The translations under genes were made by a program, and so were the position numbers. This document shows, one piece after another, positions 8,372 to 16,263 of a stretch of 64,000 nt of DNA (positions are counted from its first letter, which is position 1; the number at the start of each line of letters is the position of its first letter). Source of the DNA: 9FT-COMBO-48-23 sp963754385 (GTDB lineage: Bacteria > Chloroflexota > Dehalococcoidia > GIF9 > UBA5629); the NCBI GenBank assembly GCA_963754385.1, contig CAVWGE010000001.1, positions 310,001 to 374,000 of the forward strand. The letters run 5' to 3'. The notes beneath the pieces are model-generated. The model worked only from the letters and a program-made list of their open reading frames with translations. It was not told the DNA's origin and did no database searches.

Positions 8372-9040
8372 ATGGAGCCTATAAGGATTGTCCTAGCGGA
8401 AGACCATTCGCTGGTGCGTGAGGGAACGCGTCGCATCTTGGAGGAGTGCCCTGACCTGAAAGTAGTTGGTGAGGCTGAGGATGGTGAGCAAGCACTTGAC
8501 TTGGTACGGCGTCTTCAGCCTGATGTAGCTATCTTGGATATTCGCATGCCAAAGCTCAGCGGGATCGAAGTTACCCGTCAGATGAAGGACTGTTGTCCCA
8601 AGACTAAGGCGCTGATATTAACTGCTTACGATGATGACGATTACATGCTCAGCTTGATGGAGGCTGGTGCTTCTGGCTACCTCTTAAAGACCGTCCAGTC
8701 CAGACAACTGGTAGAGGCGGTCCGCAGTGTGCACCTAGGCGAGCCGGTTCTTGATCCAACTATTGCGGCGAAGGTGGCTCGTCTCTGGGCGCAGGGGAGA
8801 ATTTACGGCAAAGAGGGGTCTGCTGAGAAACTCAGCCGTCGGGAACTGGAAGTGCTGGAGCTTGCAACGAGGGGTCTTCATAACAAGAGTATCGCTGACA
8901 AATTGAGTATCAGCGTTCGCACTGTGGAAGGGCATTTCAATAGCATCTTCGTCAAGCTTGGCGTCTCCTCGCGTATAGAAGCAGTGCTCCAAGCATTATC
9001 ACGGCATTTAGTTACCTTGGATGAGGAAGACAGGACATGA
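8372..9040 (+). CDS. NarL/FixJ-family response regulator
   Basis: The 222-residue protein has a receiver domain (about 1-120) with the acidic pair E10-D11, phospho-acceptor D56 in AILDIRMP, and a KTVQ-type lysine. A LuxR-type helix-turn-helix follows (about 150-210), with LSRRELEVLELATRG and SIADKLSISVRTVEGH. It is a DNA-binding transcription regulator. An ATG at 8360 is in frame, but the -10 box ends at 8357, so 8372 is preferred. Its stop overlaps the kinase start in ATGA at 9037-9040, which pairs it with that kinase. Its target genes are unknown; no binding site was identified. Confidence 0.92.
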   Translation: MEPIRIVLAEDHSLVREGTRRILEECPDLKVVGEAEDGEQALDLVRRLQPDVAILDIRMPKLSGIEVTRQMKDCCPKTKALILTAYDDDDYMLSLMEAGASGYLLKTVQSRQLVEAVRSVHLGEPVLDPTIAAKVARLWAQGRIYGKEGSAEKLSRRELEVLELATRGLHNKSIADKLSISVRTVEGHFNSIFVKLGVSSRIEAVLQALSRHLVTLDEEDRT

Positions 9041-10551
9041 GTCGAGCACGGAAAGAGATAATGTCAGGCCAAAGCCGTTTTTTCGATTCGAGATTCAAGG
9101 GCTGGCTCAAAAGAGCAGGGCATTGGCTATACAGATATCGTCCCAGGTTTCGGGATTGGCGCTTTTGGGTGGTTCAAGGTCTCGTTATTGCTATCGGATT
9201 CACTGACGATGTCCTTGAGTTCCGAGGACTCTTGTCTCACTATGGAGCACTGTATTTCGTACCTGTTGCCCTACTCTTTGTGCCAGTGATATATGCCGCT
9301 CTGAACTTTGGGTTTGTTGGTTCTATTACCACCGCATTATGGGCCATGATCACTACCATTCCGGACTTCGCATTCGCGCATAACAGATTGGAGTTGGGGG
9401 GGATAATCTTCCAGTCAGCAATCTTGATTTCGATGGCGGTCATTATTGGACGACGAGTCGACCGAGAGAGGAACGCATGGCACCGTGTAGAAGCTGCGAG
9501 TGCAAAAGTCAAATCCTCCGAGATAAAATACCGGGGCGTCTTCGAGTCCAGCCCCGTTGCCATACTTGTTCTTAACCCGAATGGCACCATCTTGGATGCT
9601 AATCCGGCTGCTGGCATTCTATTTGGCAAGACTCCAAAAACTTTGAAAGGTATGACGGTGGCTGACCTAGTTGGGACAGAAAATGGATTGAAACTACTGG
9701 GCCCTCTCGACAAGGATCAGCAGCAAGAGCTTTCTTTAACCTTTAACCTAAGAAGTGGTGAGGAGGTCTATCTTGAGCCAATGCGCACCCAAATCAGCGA
9801 TAGCCAGGGCAACATCATTACCCAGGTCCTTCTCAGAGATGTTACGCAAGAGCGGCATCGGCAAGCGGGACTGAAGGCCTTTACTAGCCATATAGTCCAC
9901 GCCCAAGAACAGGAACGTCAGCGGATCGCACGGGAACTACATGACGAGACAATCCAGACACTTATCTTGCTTTGCCGCCGACTGGACAGCGTGGAGAACA
10001 CAAGCAGCCCCTTGCCTTCCCCGGTAATTGAGGAACTGCGAGGAGCTCGAAAAATCGCTGAAAAAGTTGTCAAAGGGCTTCGGGACTTTGCTAAGAGTTT
10101 ACGACCCCCTATCTTGGATGACCTGGGAGTAGTGGCCTCTATCCGTAGACTCGTGGTGGATATTACGCAGCGAACTGGGATAAACGGCAAACTAAAACTA
10201 GTAGGAGAAGAACGACAGTTGCCACAAGAGACAAGACTTGGCATGTATCGTATTGCACAAGAGGCGCTATGGAATGTGGAACATCATTCAAGAGCGACCG
10301 AGGTAGTTGTGAGTGTGACCTTCGCCGAATACGAAGTTGGGCTGGATGTAAATGATAACGGTGCGGGCTTCGATGTGTCATTTGTCCTGGGACGTTTATC
10401 TGCCGCTGATCGACTCGGGCTACTTGGTATGGAGGAACGTGCAGAATTACTGGGTGGCAAATTTGAGATTCAGTCCAGCCCAGGCAAGGGTACTAAGGTC
10501 ACTATCTCCATTCCTATGTCGGAAGGCACCTCCCAAGCGTTCTCACCCTGA
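9037..10551 (+). CDS. Membrane-bound PAS sensor histidine kinase (NarX/LiaS-like)
   Basis: This 504-residue kinase has an N-terminal membrane region with about three or four helices between residues 44 and 137, then a PAS domain (about 162-270) with FESSPVAILVLNPNGTILDANPAA-like sequence. A HisKA_3 dimerisation domain carries the RELHDE box with phospho-acceptor H302. The HATPase domain (about 395-497) has the N-box around N413 and DNGAGFD. It should phosphorylate the co-transcribed NarL-type regulator. Only very short loops lie outside the membrane, so the signal is probably membrane-embedded, or cytoplasmic through the PAS domain, which shows no haem or flavin signature that I can name. Confidence 0.92.
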   Translation: MSRARKEIMSGQSRFFDSRFKGWLKRAGHWLYRYRPRFRDWRFWVVQGLVIAIGFTDDVLEFRGLLSHYGALYFVPVALLFVPVIYAALNFGFVGSITTALWAMITTIPDFAFAHNRLELGGIIFQSAILISMAVIIGRRVDRERNAWHRVEAASAKVKSSEIKYRGVFESSPVAILVLNPNGTILDANPAAGILFGKTPKTLKGMTVADLVGTENGLKLLGPLDKDQQQELSLTFNLRSGEEVYLEPMRTQISDSQGNIITQVLLRDVTQERHRQAGLKAFTSHIVHAQEQERQRIARELHDETIQTLILLCRRLDSVENTSSPLPSPVIEELRGARKIAEKVVKGLRDFAKSLRPPILDDLGVVASIRRLVVDITQRTGINGKLKLVGEERQLPQETRLGMYRIAQEALWNVEHHSRATEVVVSVTFAEYEVGLDVNDNGAGFDVSFVLGRLSAADRLGLLGMEERAELLGGKFEIQSSPGKGTKVTISIPMSEGTSQAFSP

Positions 10552-10672
10552 CCTCGTTCTTGAGGGCAGTAAACTAGCTGCCCGGCCATGTCTGTCGGTT
10601 GCTTGACACTCCAGTAAGATTTGAAAAGGTCTGCCCCATCGGACTGAACAAAGTCCCCAGCCCGTATGGGAT

Positions 10673-10858
10673 ATGGCTAACAAGTACGTAGCTGCTTTTC
10701 GAGAGAAGTTTGGGGCAGTTAATTGCAGACAACTGACTGGGCTGAATTTGAAGACAGACGAAGGGCTAAAAGAGTATTTTGCCAGAGTCCATGACTACGA
10801 GTGTACAGAGCGGCTCAAGTTCGCGGTTGAAAAGGCAGTAGAGATCCTTCAAAAGTAA
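10673..10858 (+). pseudogene. C-terminal remnant of a C_GCAxxG_C_C-type redox protein
   Basis: The 61-residue product starts at the in-frame ATG 10673 and matches my memory of the C-terminal half of the C_GCAxxG_C_C family: FREKFGAVNCRQLTGLNLKT, then HDYEC and FAVEKAVEIL. The N-terminal half with the GCAxxG signature is absent. Upstream sequence back to the stop at 10622 does not encode it, and no clear ribosome binding site is present. Truncation by deletion is the simplest reading. A functional short paralogue is possible, since the two remaining Cys residues are intact. Confidence 0.5.
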
Positions 10859-11291
10859 CATTTGCCTGTAAAGTGTGATGCCGCCAGTTATTTGGAGAGG
10901 GCGAAGGCTAGGCTAAAAGTTCTGTCTATTGTACACTTAGGCCCACCAATTAACGTAAACAAAAGTTATGGGCCATATAATTTTGAAGCGCTTCTGCAAA
11001 AAGCGGGAGCGTATGTGACGTAATGTGTACATACGATTGGAAAACTTACCATATCCACTGACCGGATAACTCAGTTGCGGTGTGGTTTTTACTGAAAACG
11101 TGTTGATAAATTCACCGGCTGGTCAAGGCATCGGCTATTTCTCTTAAGTATTTTTGCAGATGTTCTTTATGTTTGGTAACATATAGAGAGTATCTGTCAG
11201 AGTAATGAGCCAGAAGGAACGGATTTTCTTATGGCTTTTACTTTTATTTAAGGTACAAACTTTTTATTAAACAAACGGAGAAGAGGGATTT
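10859..11291 (+). other. Intergenic region with an open continuation frame
   Basis: After the stop at 10856-10858 the same frame stays open to TAA 11021, encoding a plausible-looking ALLQKAGAYVT end. It has no start codon with a ribosome binding site, so it may be further gene debris. The remainder up to the hydrolase gene is AT-rich and probably carries its promoter, which I could not pin down. No RNA gene is seen. Confidence 0.3.
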
Positions 11292-12218
11292 ATGAGAGAA
11301 AGAAGCTATCGAACGGGAACACTTACTCCTAATTTTTACCTGTTAGGTACGCCGCTATATCCAGCCTACTTATCTGTGGGGGAGTATGGGATGATTATCG
11401 AAGGAGGCATAAGTTCTACTGCTGCTTTACTTATAAATCAGATAAAGGAGCTGGACATCGCACCGGAGCGCATAAAGTATATAGCTCTGACTCACACGCA
11501 TCCTGACCATATAGGTGCTATACCGTACCTTAAGAAGCTGTGGCCTCATCTGAAAGTAATAGGCGGCTCAGTTGCGGCGAAACTATTAAAAAGAGAAGAA
11601 GCAGTTAAAGAGTTTCTCCAGGTTGATAGCAGTATTAACGAGAATCTGCTTATCAGGGGTGAGATTGCAGAGTGGCCACCCGAACTCGAGAATTATGCCT
11701 TTGAAGTTGACCGGGTGGTCAATGAGGGAGAAAAAATCGACCTCGGTTCAGGAATCGTATGGACTGTTTACGAAACGCCGGGCCATTCCTCGTGCCATGT
11801 CTCTTACCACAACCAAGACGAAGAGGTAGTAGTCATAGGTGATGCTACCGGACTATATGACCCGGTGAGAGATATTTTTTGGCCGAACTATTTTAATTCT
11901 CTTGAAGCGTATTGTAACAGCATCAGAAAGCTTGCCACCTTACCCGCCGCTACAGGTGTTCTGAGCCACAACTATCTTCTAGGAGATTTTAAACACCATT
12001 TCCAGAAAGCGATAAAAGCTACCGAATCCTATCACTCAAAAATGCTGGAAAGGGTAAATAAAGGGGAGGATCCAGACAAAGTGGCACTGGATACGGCGAA
12101 ATGGGTATATACTTTTACTAACCTCCAACCTTTTCAGGTAATATATAGTTTGAGTAAACTTATGCTTAAACGCTCTCAATCAGTCGCAAATGTAGAAGGT
12201 TTGTTTGCCTTTCCGTAA
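11292..12218 (+). CDS. Metallo-beta-lactamase-fold hydrolase
   Basis: The 308-residue enzyme has the MBL metal motif THTHPDHIGA near residue 70, a TPGHSSCHVSYH histidine near 166, GDATGLYDP near 186, and a late SHN histidine. These are the two-metal ligands of glyoxalase-II-like hydrolases. The helical C-terminus is about 70 residues long. The family includes thioesterases, lactonases and cyclic-ether hydrolases. Its position 53 bp before the dehydratase and activase genes, same strand, suggests hydrolysis of a CoA thioester or ring product in that pathway. This is inference. GGAGAAGAGGG serves the ATG. Confidence 0.85.
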   Translation: MRERSYRTGTLTPNFYLLGTPLYPAYLSVGEYGMIIEGGISSTAALLINQIKELDIAPERIKYIALTHTHPDHIGAIPYLKKLWPHLKVIGGSVAAKLLKREEAVKEFLQVDSSINENLLIRGEIAEWPPELENYAFEVDRVVNEGEKIDLGSGIVWTVYETPGHSSCHVSYHNQDEEVVVIGDATGLYDPVRDIFWPNYFNSLEAYCNSIRKLATLPAATGVLSHNYLLGDFKHHFQKAIKATESYHSKMLERVNKGEDPDKVALDTAKWVYTFTNLQPFQVIYSLSKLMLKRSQSVANVEGLFAFP

Positions 12219-12271
12219 CGTGTGATAAACGTAAATTCAACATAACTATAATGGTTATTTAAGGAGATAAA

Positions 12272-13507
12272 ATGGAAGTTACAAAACGTATAGAAATCAA
12301 GTCCACCAAGCCACTGAGAGACCTGATGGCGAAGCATTTCCTTGAGATAGACGAGGCAGTGCAAACCAAGAATAAAAAGGTTGCCTGGTGTACCAGCGTA
12401 GGTCCCGCAGAGCTGGCAATTGCGATGGGCTTTCTGGTCTATTATCCTGAAAACCACGGCGCTATGTTAGGTTCAACACGCTTAGCTACTGATTGTATAC
12501 CTTTTGCTGTCGCTAATGGATACTCTCCCGAAATATGTTCCTATCTCACCAGTGACATCGGGGCTTATCTAAAAGGGGAAACGCCTCTCACCAAAGCCTA
12601 TGGTATAAAGAGTATCCCTAAGCCTGATGTGTTACTCTATAATACTAACCAGTGCCGTGACGTGTATGACTGGTTCAGCTTTTATTCCCGAGAATGGAAG
12701 GTACCATTGTTAGGCATTAACACGCCGCGAAATCAGCCAAAAGCTCGCGAGGATGTGGTGAATTTAGTTGCCGCTCAACTTAAGGAAATGGTGCCCGGGC
12801 TGGAAAAGGTATCCGGCCGCAAATTGGACATCGATAAATTCCGAGAGGTTATTGCCCTCTCCCGCGAGTGCTCCGATTTGTGGGAGATGGTGCTGGATAC
12901 AGCATCGGCCAGACCGTCACCGTTGACATTTTTTGATGCCTGTATTCACATGGGCCCAGCGGTGGTGATGCGGGGTCGGCAGGAGGCTAATGAATATTAC
13001 CGGATACTACTGGCTGAGATGAAGGAGCGAATCGCTCAGGGGGTTGCGGCTGTGGAAGGGGAAAAGCACCGCTTTTACTGGGAGGGGATGCCGGTGTGGG
13101 GCAAGTTGAGGAGTATGAGTGAGCTATTTGCAAAATTGAAGGCCTGTATCGTGGCCAGTACCTATTGCAGTAGCTGGGTTTTCTCTGCCCTTGATCCCAA
13201 AGACCCTTTTACCAGCATGGCAAGAGCATATTCCTCTATCTTCATAACACTGGATGATAAACAGAAGGAAGATTACATTGAAGAAAAGGTGAAGCACTTT
13301 GGCATCGATGGGGTTTTATATCATGATGCCAAGACATGCCCCAATAATACGAACAGCCGTTACGCGATGACCACCCGCCTCAGCGAGCGGATGGGCGTTC
13401 CTAACCTGGTAATTAACGGTGACCTGAATGACCTCCGCTGCTTCTCCGAGGAACAGACCATAACCAATGTTGAAGCATTCGTGGAACAAATAGAAGAGTC
13501 AAAGTGA
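12272..13507 (+). CDS. 2-hydroxyacyl-CoA dehydratase / benzoyl-CoA reductase-like subunit (HgdB/BcrC family)
   Basis: This 411-residue protein belongs to the family of [4Fe-4S]-binding subunits that accept a low-potential electron from an ATP-driven activase and reduce or dehydrate an acyl-CoA. Likely cluster cysteines include those in VAWCTSVGPAELA near residue 32, ICSYLTSDIG near 87, NTNQCRDVYDW near 125, and AKTCPNNTN near 355. Only one such subunit is present here, whereas classical 2-hydroxyglutaryl-CoA dehydratase and BcrABCD use two different ones, so it may act as a homodimer or with a remote partner. AAGGAGATAAA precedes the ATG. Overlap with the activase gene is 4 bp. The substrate is unknown. 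Confidence 0.88.
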   Translation: MEVTKRIEIKSTKPLRDLMAKHFLEIDEAVQTKNKKVAWCTSVGPAELAIAMGFLVYYPENHGAMLGSTRLATDCIPFAVANGYSPEICSYLTSDIGAYLKGETPLTKAYGIKSIPKPDVLLYNTNQCRDVYDWFSFYSREWKVPLLGINTPRNQPKAREDVVNLVAAQLKEMVPGLEKVSGRKLDIDKFREVIALSRECSDLWEMVLDTASARPSPLTFFDACIHMGPAVVMRGRQEANEYYRILLAEMKERIAQGVAAVEGEKHRFYWEGMPVWGKLRSMSELFAKLKACIVASTYCSSWVFSALDPKDPFTSMARAYSSIFITLDDKQKEDYIEEKVKHFGIDGVLYHDAKTCPNNTNSRYAMTTRLSERMGVPNLVINGDLNDLRCFSEEQTITNVEAFVEQIEESK

Positions 13508-14265
13508 ACAGATATGCAGGTATCGATATAGGTAGCTGCACGACCAAGGCGGTGGTGGTTGATGGGGACAATAATATAGTAGGCTGTCATGTGCTGCGCT
13601 CCGGAGTTGATTACCGGAGCGTGGCACAGGAAGCGTTGAACGCCGCCTTGGGGAAGAATTGGGACAATACCCCCATTGTGGCTACCGGCTACGGCAGGCA
13701 CAATATCGATTTTGCTACAGTGGCAAAGACAGAGATAGCCTGCCATGCTAAAGGTGGATTTCATTACATCCGGCGGGCGCTTACTCTGATTGATATCGGC
13801 GGGCAGGATAACAAAGTAATCACAGTCGACGATAAAGGGCACCGCCTGGACTTCAAAATGAATCGCAAGTGTGCTGCGGGCACGGGCACATTTATCGAAG
13901 AGATTGCCGCCAGGATGGGCGTGCCGCTCAGCGAAATGGACGGTCTGGCGAGACAGGCACAGAAGCGGATTAAGATAGGCAGTTTTTGCACCGTATTTGC
14001 TTCAACAGAGATATTGTCTCATATCCGAATGGGTGTTCCAATGCCTGATTTGGTAAGAGGTGTATTTGAGTCAGTAGTAGACAGAGTAATGGAGATGCTG
14101 CCTACATCTGACACTGTACTATTATCCGGTGGAGTAGTGGAGTATAACCCGATAATCAGTGACATTTTTAAGGAGCGAATTAAGGCGGAGATAATCATTC
14201 CGCCGCATCCCCAGCTAACTGGAGCCTTCGGGGCAGCTCTGTTGGCTAAGGAATTAGCCGGTTAA
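13504..14265 (+). CDS. CoA-substrate-specific enzyme activase (HgdC/BadF-type ATPase)
   Basis: The 253-residue ASKHA-fold ATPase shows the phosphate loop GIDIGSCTTKAVV at residues 6-18, DIGGQD at 97-102, and the cysteines that bridge a [4Fe-4S] cluster across the homodimer: C123 in NRKCAAGTGTF and C162 in GSFCTVFAS. These proteins couple ATP hydrolysis to single-electron reduction of the partner dehydratase or reductase. It begins at GTG 13504 in a GTGA overlap with the preceding stop, so the two are co-translated. The length fits the archerase family. No dedicated ferredoxin gene is adjacent. Confidence 0.92.
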   Translation: MNRYAGIDIGSCTTKAVVVDGDNNIVGCHVLRSGVDYRSVAQEALNAALGKNWDNTPIVATGYGRHNIDFATVAKTEIACHAKGGFHYIRRALTLIDIGGQDNKVITVDDKGHRLDFKMNRKCAAGTGTFIEEIAARMGVPLSEMDGLARQAQKRIKIGSFCTVFASTEILSHIRMGVPMPDLVRGVFESVVDRVMEMLPTSDTVLLSGGVVEYNPIISDIFKERIKAEIIIPPHPQLTGAFGAALLAKELAG

Positions 14266-14344
14266 CCGAATCATATCGAACTTACATATCCTCTCAGATT
14301 CATTTCCAGAGGAAGGAGGTGATGACTACGGGACACTTTTTGGA

Positions 14345-14490
14345 GCAACCCGGCGCCTAATCCTTGAGAAACCCAAAAGCGTCTGGGGAAAGGTCGGGGC
14401 GACTCTCAAGTCGCAGTCAAAGCGTCATCAGCTAATGTAGCCACGCTACCCACGAGGCCAAATGGCAAAGGAGCCCGACTGCCGGGTACC
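14345..14490 (+). ncRNA. Structured-RNA candidate with ydaO (c-di-AMP riboswitch)-like segments
   Basis: Between the activase and an unknown membrane-protein gene lies a GC-richer stretch with riboswitch-like signatures. GCGCCTAATCC at about 14353, GGGCGACTCTCAAGTC at about 14397 and CGTCATCAGCTAA at about 14423 recall the GGCGACTCT and GTCAGCTAAC blocks of the ydaO/yuaA class. Local stems are visible: GTAGC/GCTAC at 14437-14449, GCCA/TGGC at 14457-14466 and CCCG/CGGG at 14473-14485. A strong purine run, GGAAGGAGGTG, precedes it. The aptamer is shorter than typical and the match is from memory, so class assignment is tentative. No better explanation was found for this stretch. Confidence 0.35.
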
Positions 14491-14743
14491 TCCGATTTCT
14501 TGCTAATACAAATCGCTCATTGGAGAACCAAGCCAACTACCACTTCAAAAGTTCCACCTATTGATACCTCAGTTCCACCAGCCTATCTAACGGATCCTCA
14601 AGTGCAATCCTCGTTGCACTCTCGCAAAATTATGGTTCTGGAGAAATTTAACAAGCTAACTATAGACAATAAGGAGGCCAAGGGTATAATATAAGTATAG
14701 GAATATTGGCCATGATGCTCAGTTACAATAATGGAGGTGCACT

Positions 14744-15784
14744 ATAGACTGGGGTATTATTGCTCAAGCAACCTTCTTTTTAGCCATATCATTGCTAGCC
14801 ATAGTGATAATGATATTTGTGTTTGCTTCGTCTTTATTGGGTCGAGCTGTGGAAGCACATCGTAACGACCAGAAAAACTTGCAAATCCAAAGAGAGGCCA
14901 CCGTAAGGTTACGAAAGCATGAATTGCAGGAGAGACTTAAGCAACCAAGCACATCCAAGGAAGAAATCTCCAGGTTTCGTAAAGAAGTCGCAGCATTAGA
15001 GAAAGAGATAAGTGGGTTTGAAAAGCAGATGGAAAGTCTTGAGAGAAGCTACAGCGCTTTTAGGGTGAGAGGAGGCCTAACAGACCCAGCTCTCTGCTTT
15101 CTTGTTTCAGCGGCTTTTAGCGGGGTCGCTTGGGGACTAGCGCAAAATGGACTAACGCAATGGTTAGTTTTTTGGAGTGTTCCTAGCAATATGTTTTGGT
15201 GGGCTTTGGCTGTAGTAGTAATGGGCTTTGGAATCTATAAGCTCTACTATTCCTTGAGGAAGATAGAAGATGTGGCAGTGACCTCAGAAGAGGCTGCACT
15301 TAGAAGAGATGTTGAAGCATTCAAAATTGCCCAAAGGGAACTCGAAGCTGAAGCAGCACCAATATTAAAGTTAGAGTGTGTTGAACCAGATTCTCTGCCA
15401 ATCCGTATGCAAGCAGGGGATGAGACAACGGTTGGATGTGACCTTAGATTAATAAGTGGACAAATAGCTGAAAATATCTCGATTTTTATTTTTGTTCCGC
15501 CTGGTTTTGACTTCCCCATGATTGCCCTGAACTCCAAACGGGTATCAGGTCCCAAGGATACTTTTCCAGGCTACCTTTTTACAGTAAAGGAGTTTGGCGA
15601 ATTAATAAAGGGACTGCGGCAAACTATTCGTTTTACTATTAAAGCACCTAGTAATACAGGGGTATTCGAGATAAAATATATTGTGAATTGCAGGGGTTTA
15701 GCGCAATTACCTGGTACAATAGGTGTCGAAGTTATGCCTAAATCTCAGTCTGTAAAACCAAAGATATCTAAGCCCAAAGGTTAA
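14744..15784 (+). CDS. Unknown membrane protein with coiled coil and beta-rich C-terminal domain; probable AUA start
   Basis: No family is recognised. The frame encodes an N-terminal membrane helix (IIAQATFFLAISLLAIVIMI and onward), a charged heptad-rich coiled coil (about residues 45-100), a pair of helices (about 115-165), a second coiled segment and a beta-rich domain of about 130 residues with repeated aromatic/Pro motifs. GGAGG at 14733-14737 is six bases from ATA at 14744, and no ATG, GTG or TTG precedes TTG 14792. Starting at that TTG would cut the helix and leave it without a ribosome binding site, so ATA is preferred. It lies downstream of the candidate riboswitch, which may control it. 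Confidence 0.6.
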   Translation: MDWGIIAQATFFLAISLLAIVIMIFVFASSLLGRAVEAHRNDQKNLQIQREATVRLRKHELQERLKQPSTSKEEISRFRKEVAALEKEISGFEKQMESLERSYSAFRVRGGLTDPALCFLVSAAFSGVAWGLAQNGLTQWLVFWSVPSNMFWWALAVVVMGFGIYKLYYSLRKIEDVAVTSEEAALRRDVEAFKIAQRELEAEAAPILKLECVEPDSLPIRMQAGDETTVGCDLRLISGQIAENISIFIFVPPGFDFPMIALNSKRVSGPKDTFPGYLFTVKEFGELIKGLRQTIRFTIKAPSNTGVFEIKYIVNCRGLAQLPGTIGVEVMPKSQSVKPKISKPKG

Positions 15785-16182
15785 GAGAGCTGCACATTCA
15801 ATTAAGTTACACCTACGAGGATAAATGCGAATGCCTTATGTATCTTTACCTCCCAGCCACGCCTCCCCTCCCTATAAACGATTCGCAGACTTGTTTGAGC
15901 TTTTGAATAGAAGAGAAGCATCTGCTGTAAAACCGGGATGAGTTGCTTCTTCTCAAACAGAAGTTAGGGAACTGTCCAGACTGGCCTACCACTGGTAGCT
16001 GTTATGGGTTGAAATGGTGTGGCTATCCTTATTACAGGCCTTATTTTGAATTCATTGAGTTTGAGAGGCCGGACATTCAGCTTGACTCTCCATCGTAGCA
16101 TTGATAAAATGCGATAGTTAAAGCTGACTATATTAGTGAGTGGAAACCATTTGCATATTCTCTTGTCAGTACCTATTGGCTA
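15785..16182 (+). other. Intergenic region upstream of the thrS leader
   Basis: About 400 bp carry no supported gene. A stop-free frame at 15931-16098 would encode a 55-residue Trp/Tyr/Cys-rich peptide but lacks a ribosome binding site. The distal half probably holds the promoter and 5' part of the thrS leader RNA; hexamers were not clear enough to mark. Confidence 0.3.
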
Positions 16183-16240
16183 CTGAGCGAGTTTTAGCTC
16201 AGGGTTGACCTCTCGCTTGCAATGGCGTGAGGTTTTTGTT
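16183..16240 (+). promoter_or_regulatory. thrS leader with hairpin and transcription attenuator (T-box-like)
   Basis: CTGAGC/GCTCAG form a perfect 6-bp stem at 16183-16202. It is followed by AGGGTTGACC, then a terminator whose arms ACCTCTCGC (16208-16216) and GCGTGAGGT (16225-16233) pair with one mismatch and run into TTTTTGTTT. A terminator 24 bp before a tRNA-synthetase start has to be conditional, otherwise the gene would be silent. The AGGGTTGACC..CGC string at the base of the terminator loosely resembles the T-box AGGGTGGNACCGCG. The match is incomplete, and the specifier loop was not located. Confidence 0.45.
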
Positions 16241-16263
16241 TGGCTTGGTGTGGGAGTTCGAAA

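Noticed and set aside
14500..14694. 64-codon plus-strand frame after the RNA candidate
   Set aside because: No ribosome binding site, low-complexity Thr/Pro content and no recognisable family.
15931..16098. Stop-free frame for a 55-residue Trp/Tyr/Cys-rich peptide
   Set aside because: It has no start codon with a ribosome binding site and lies where the thrS leader and promoter should be.
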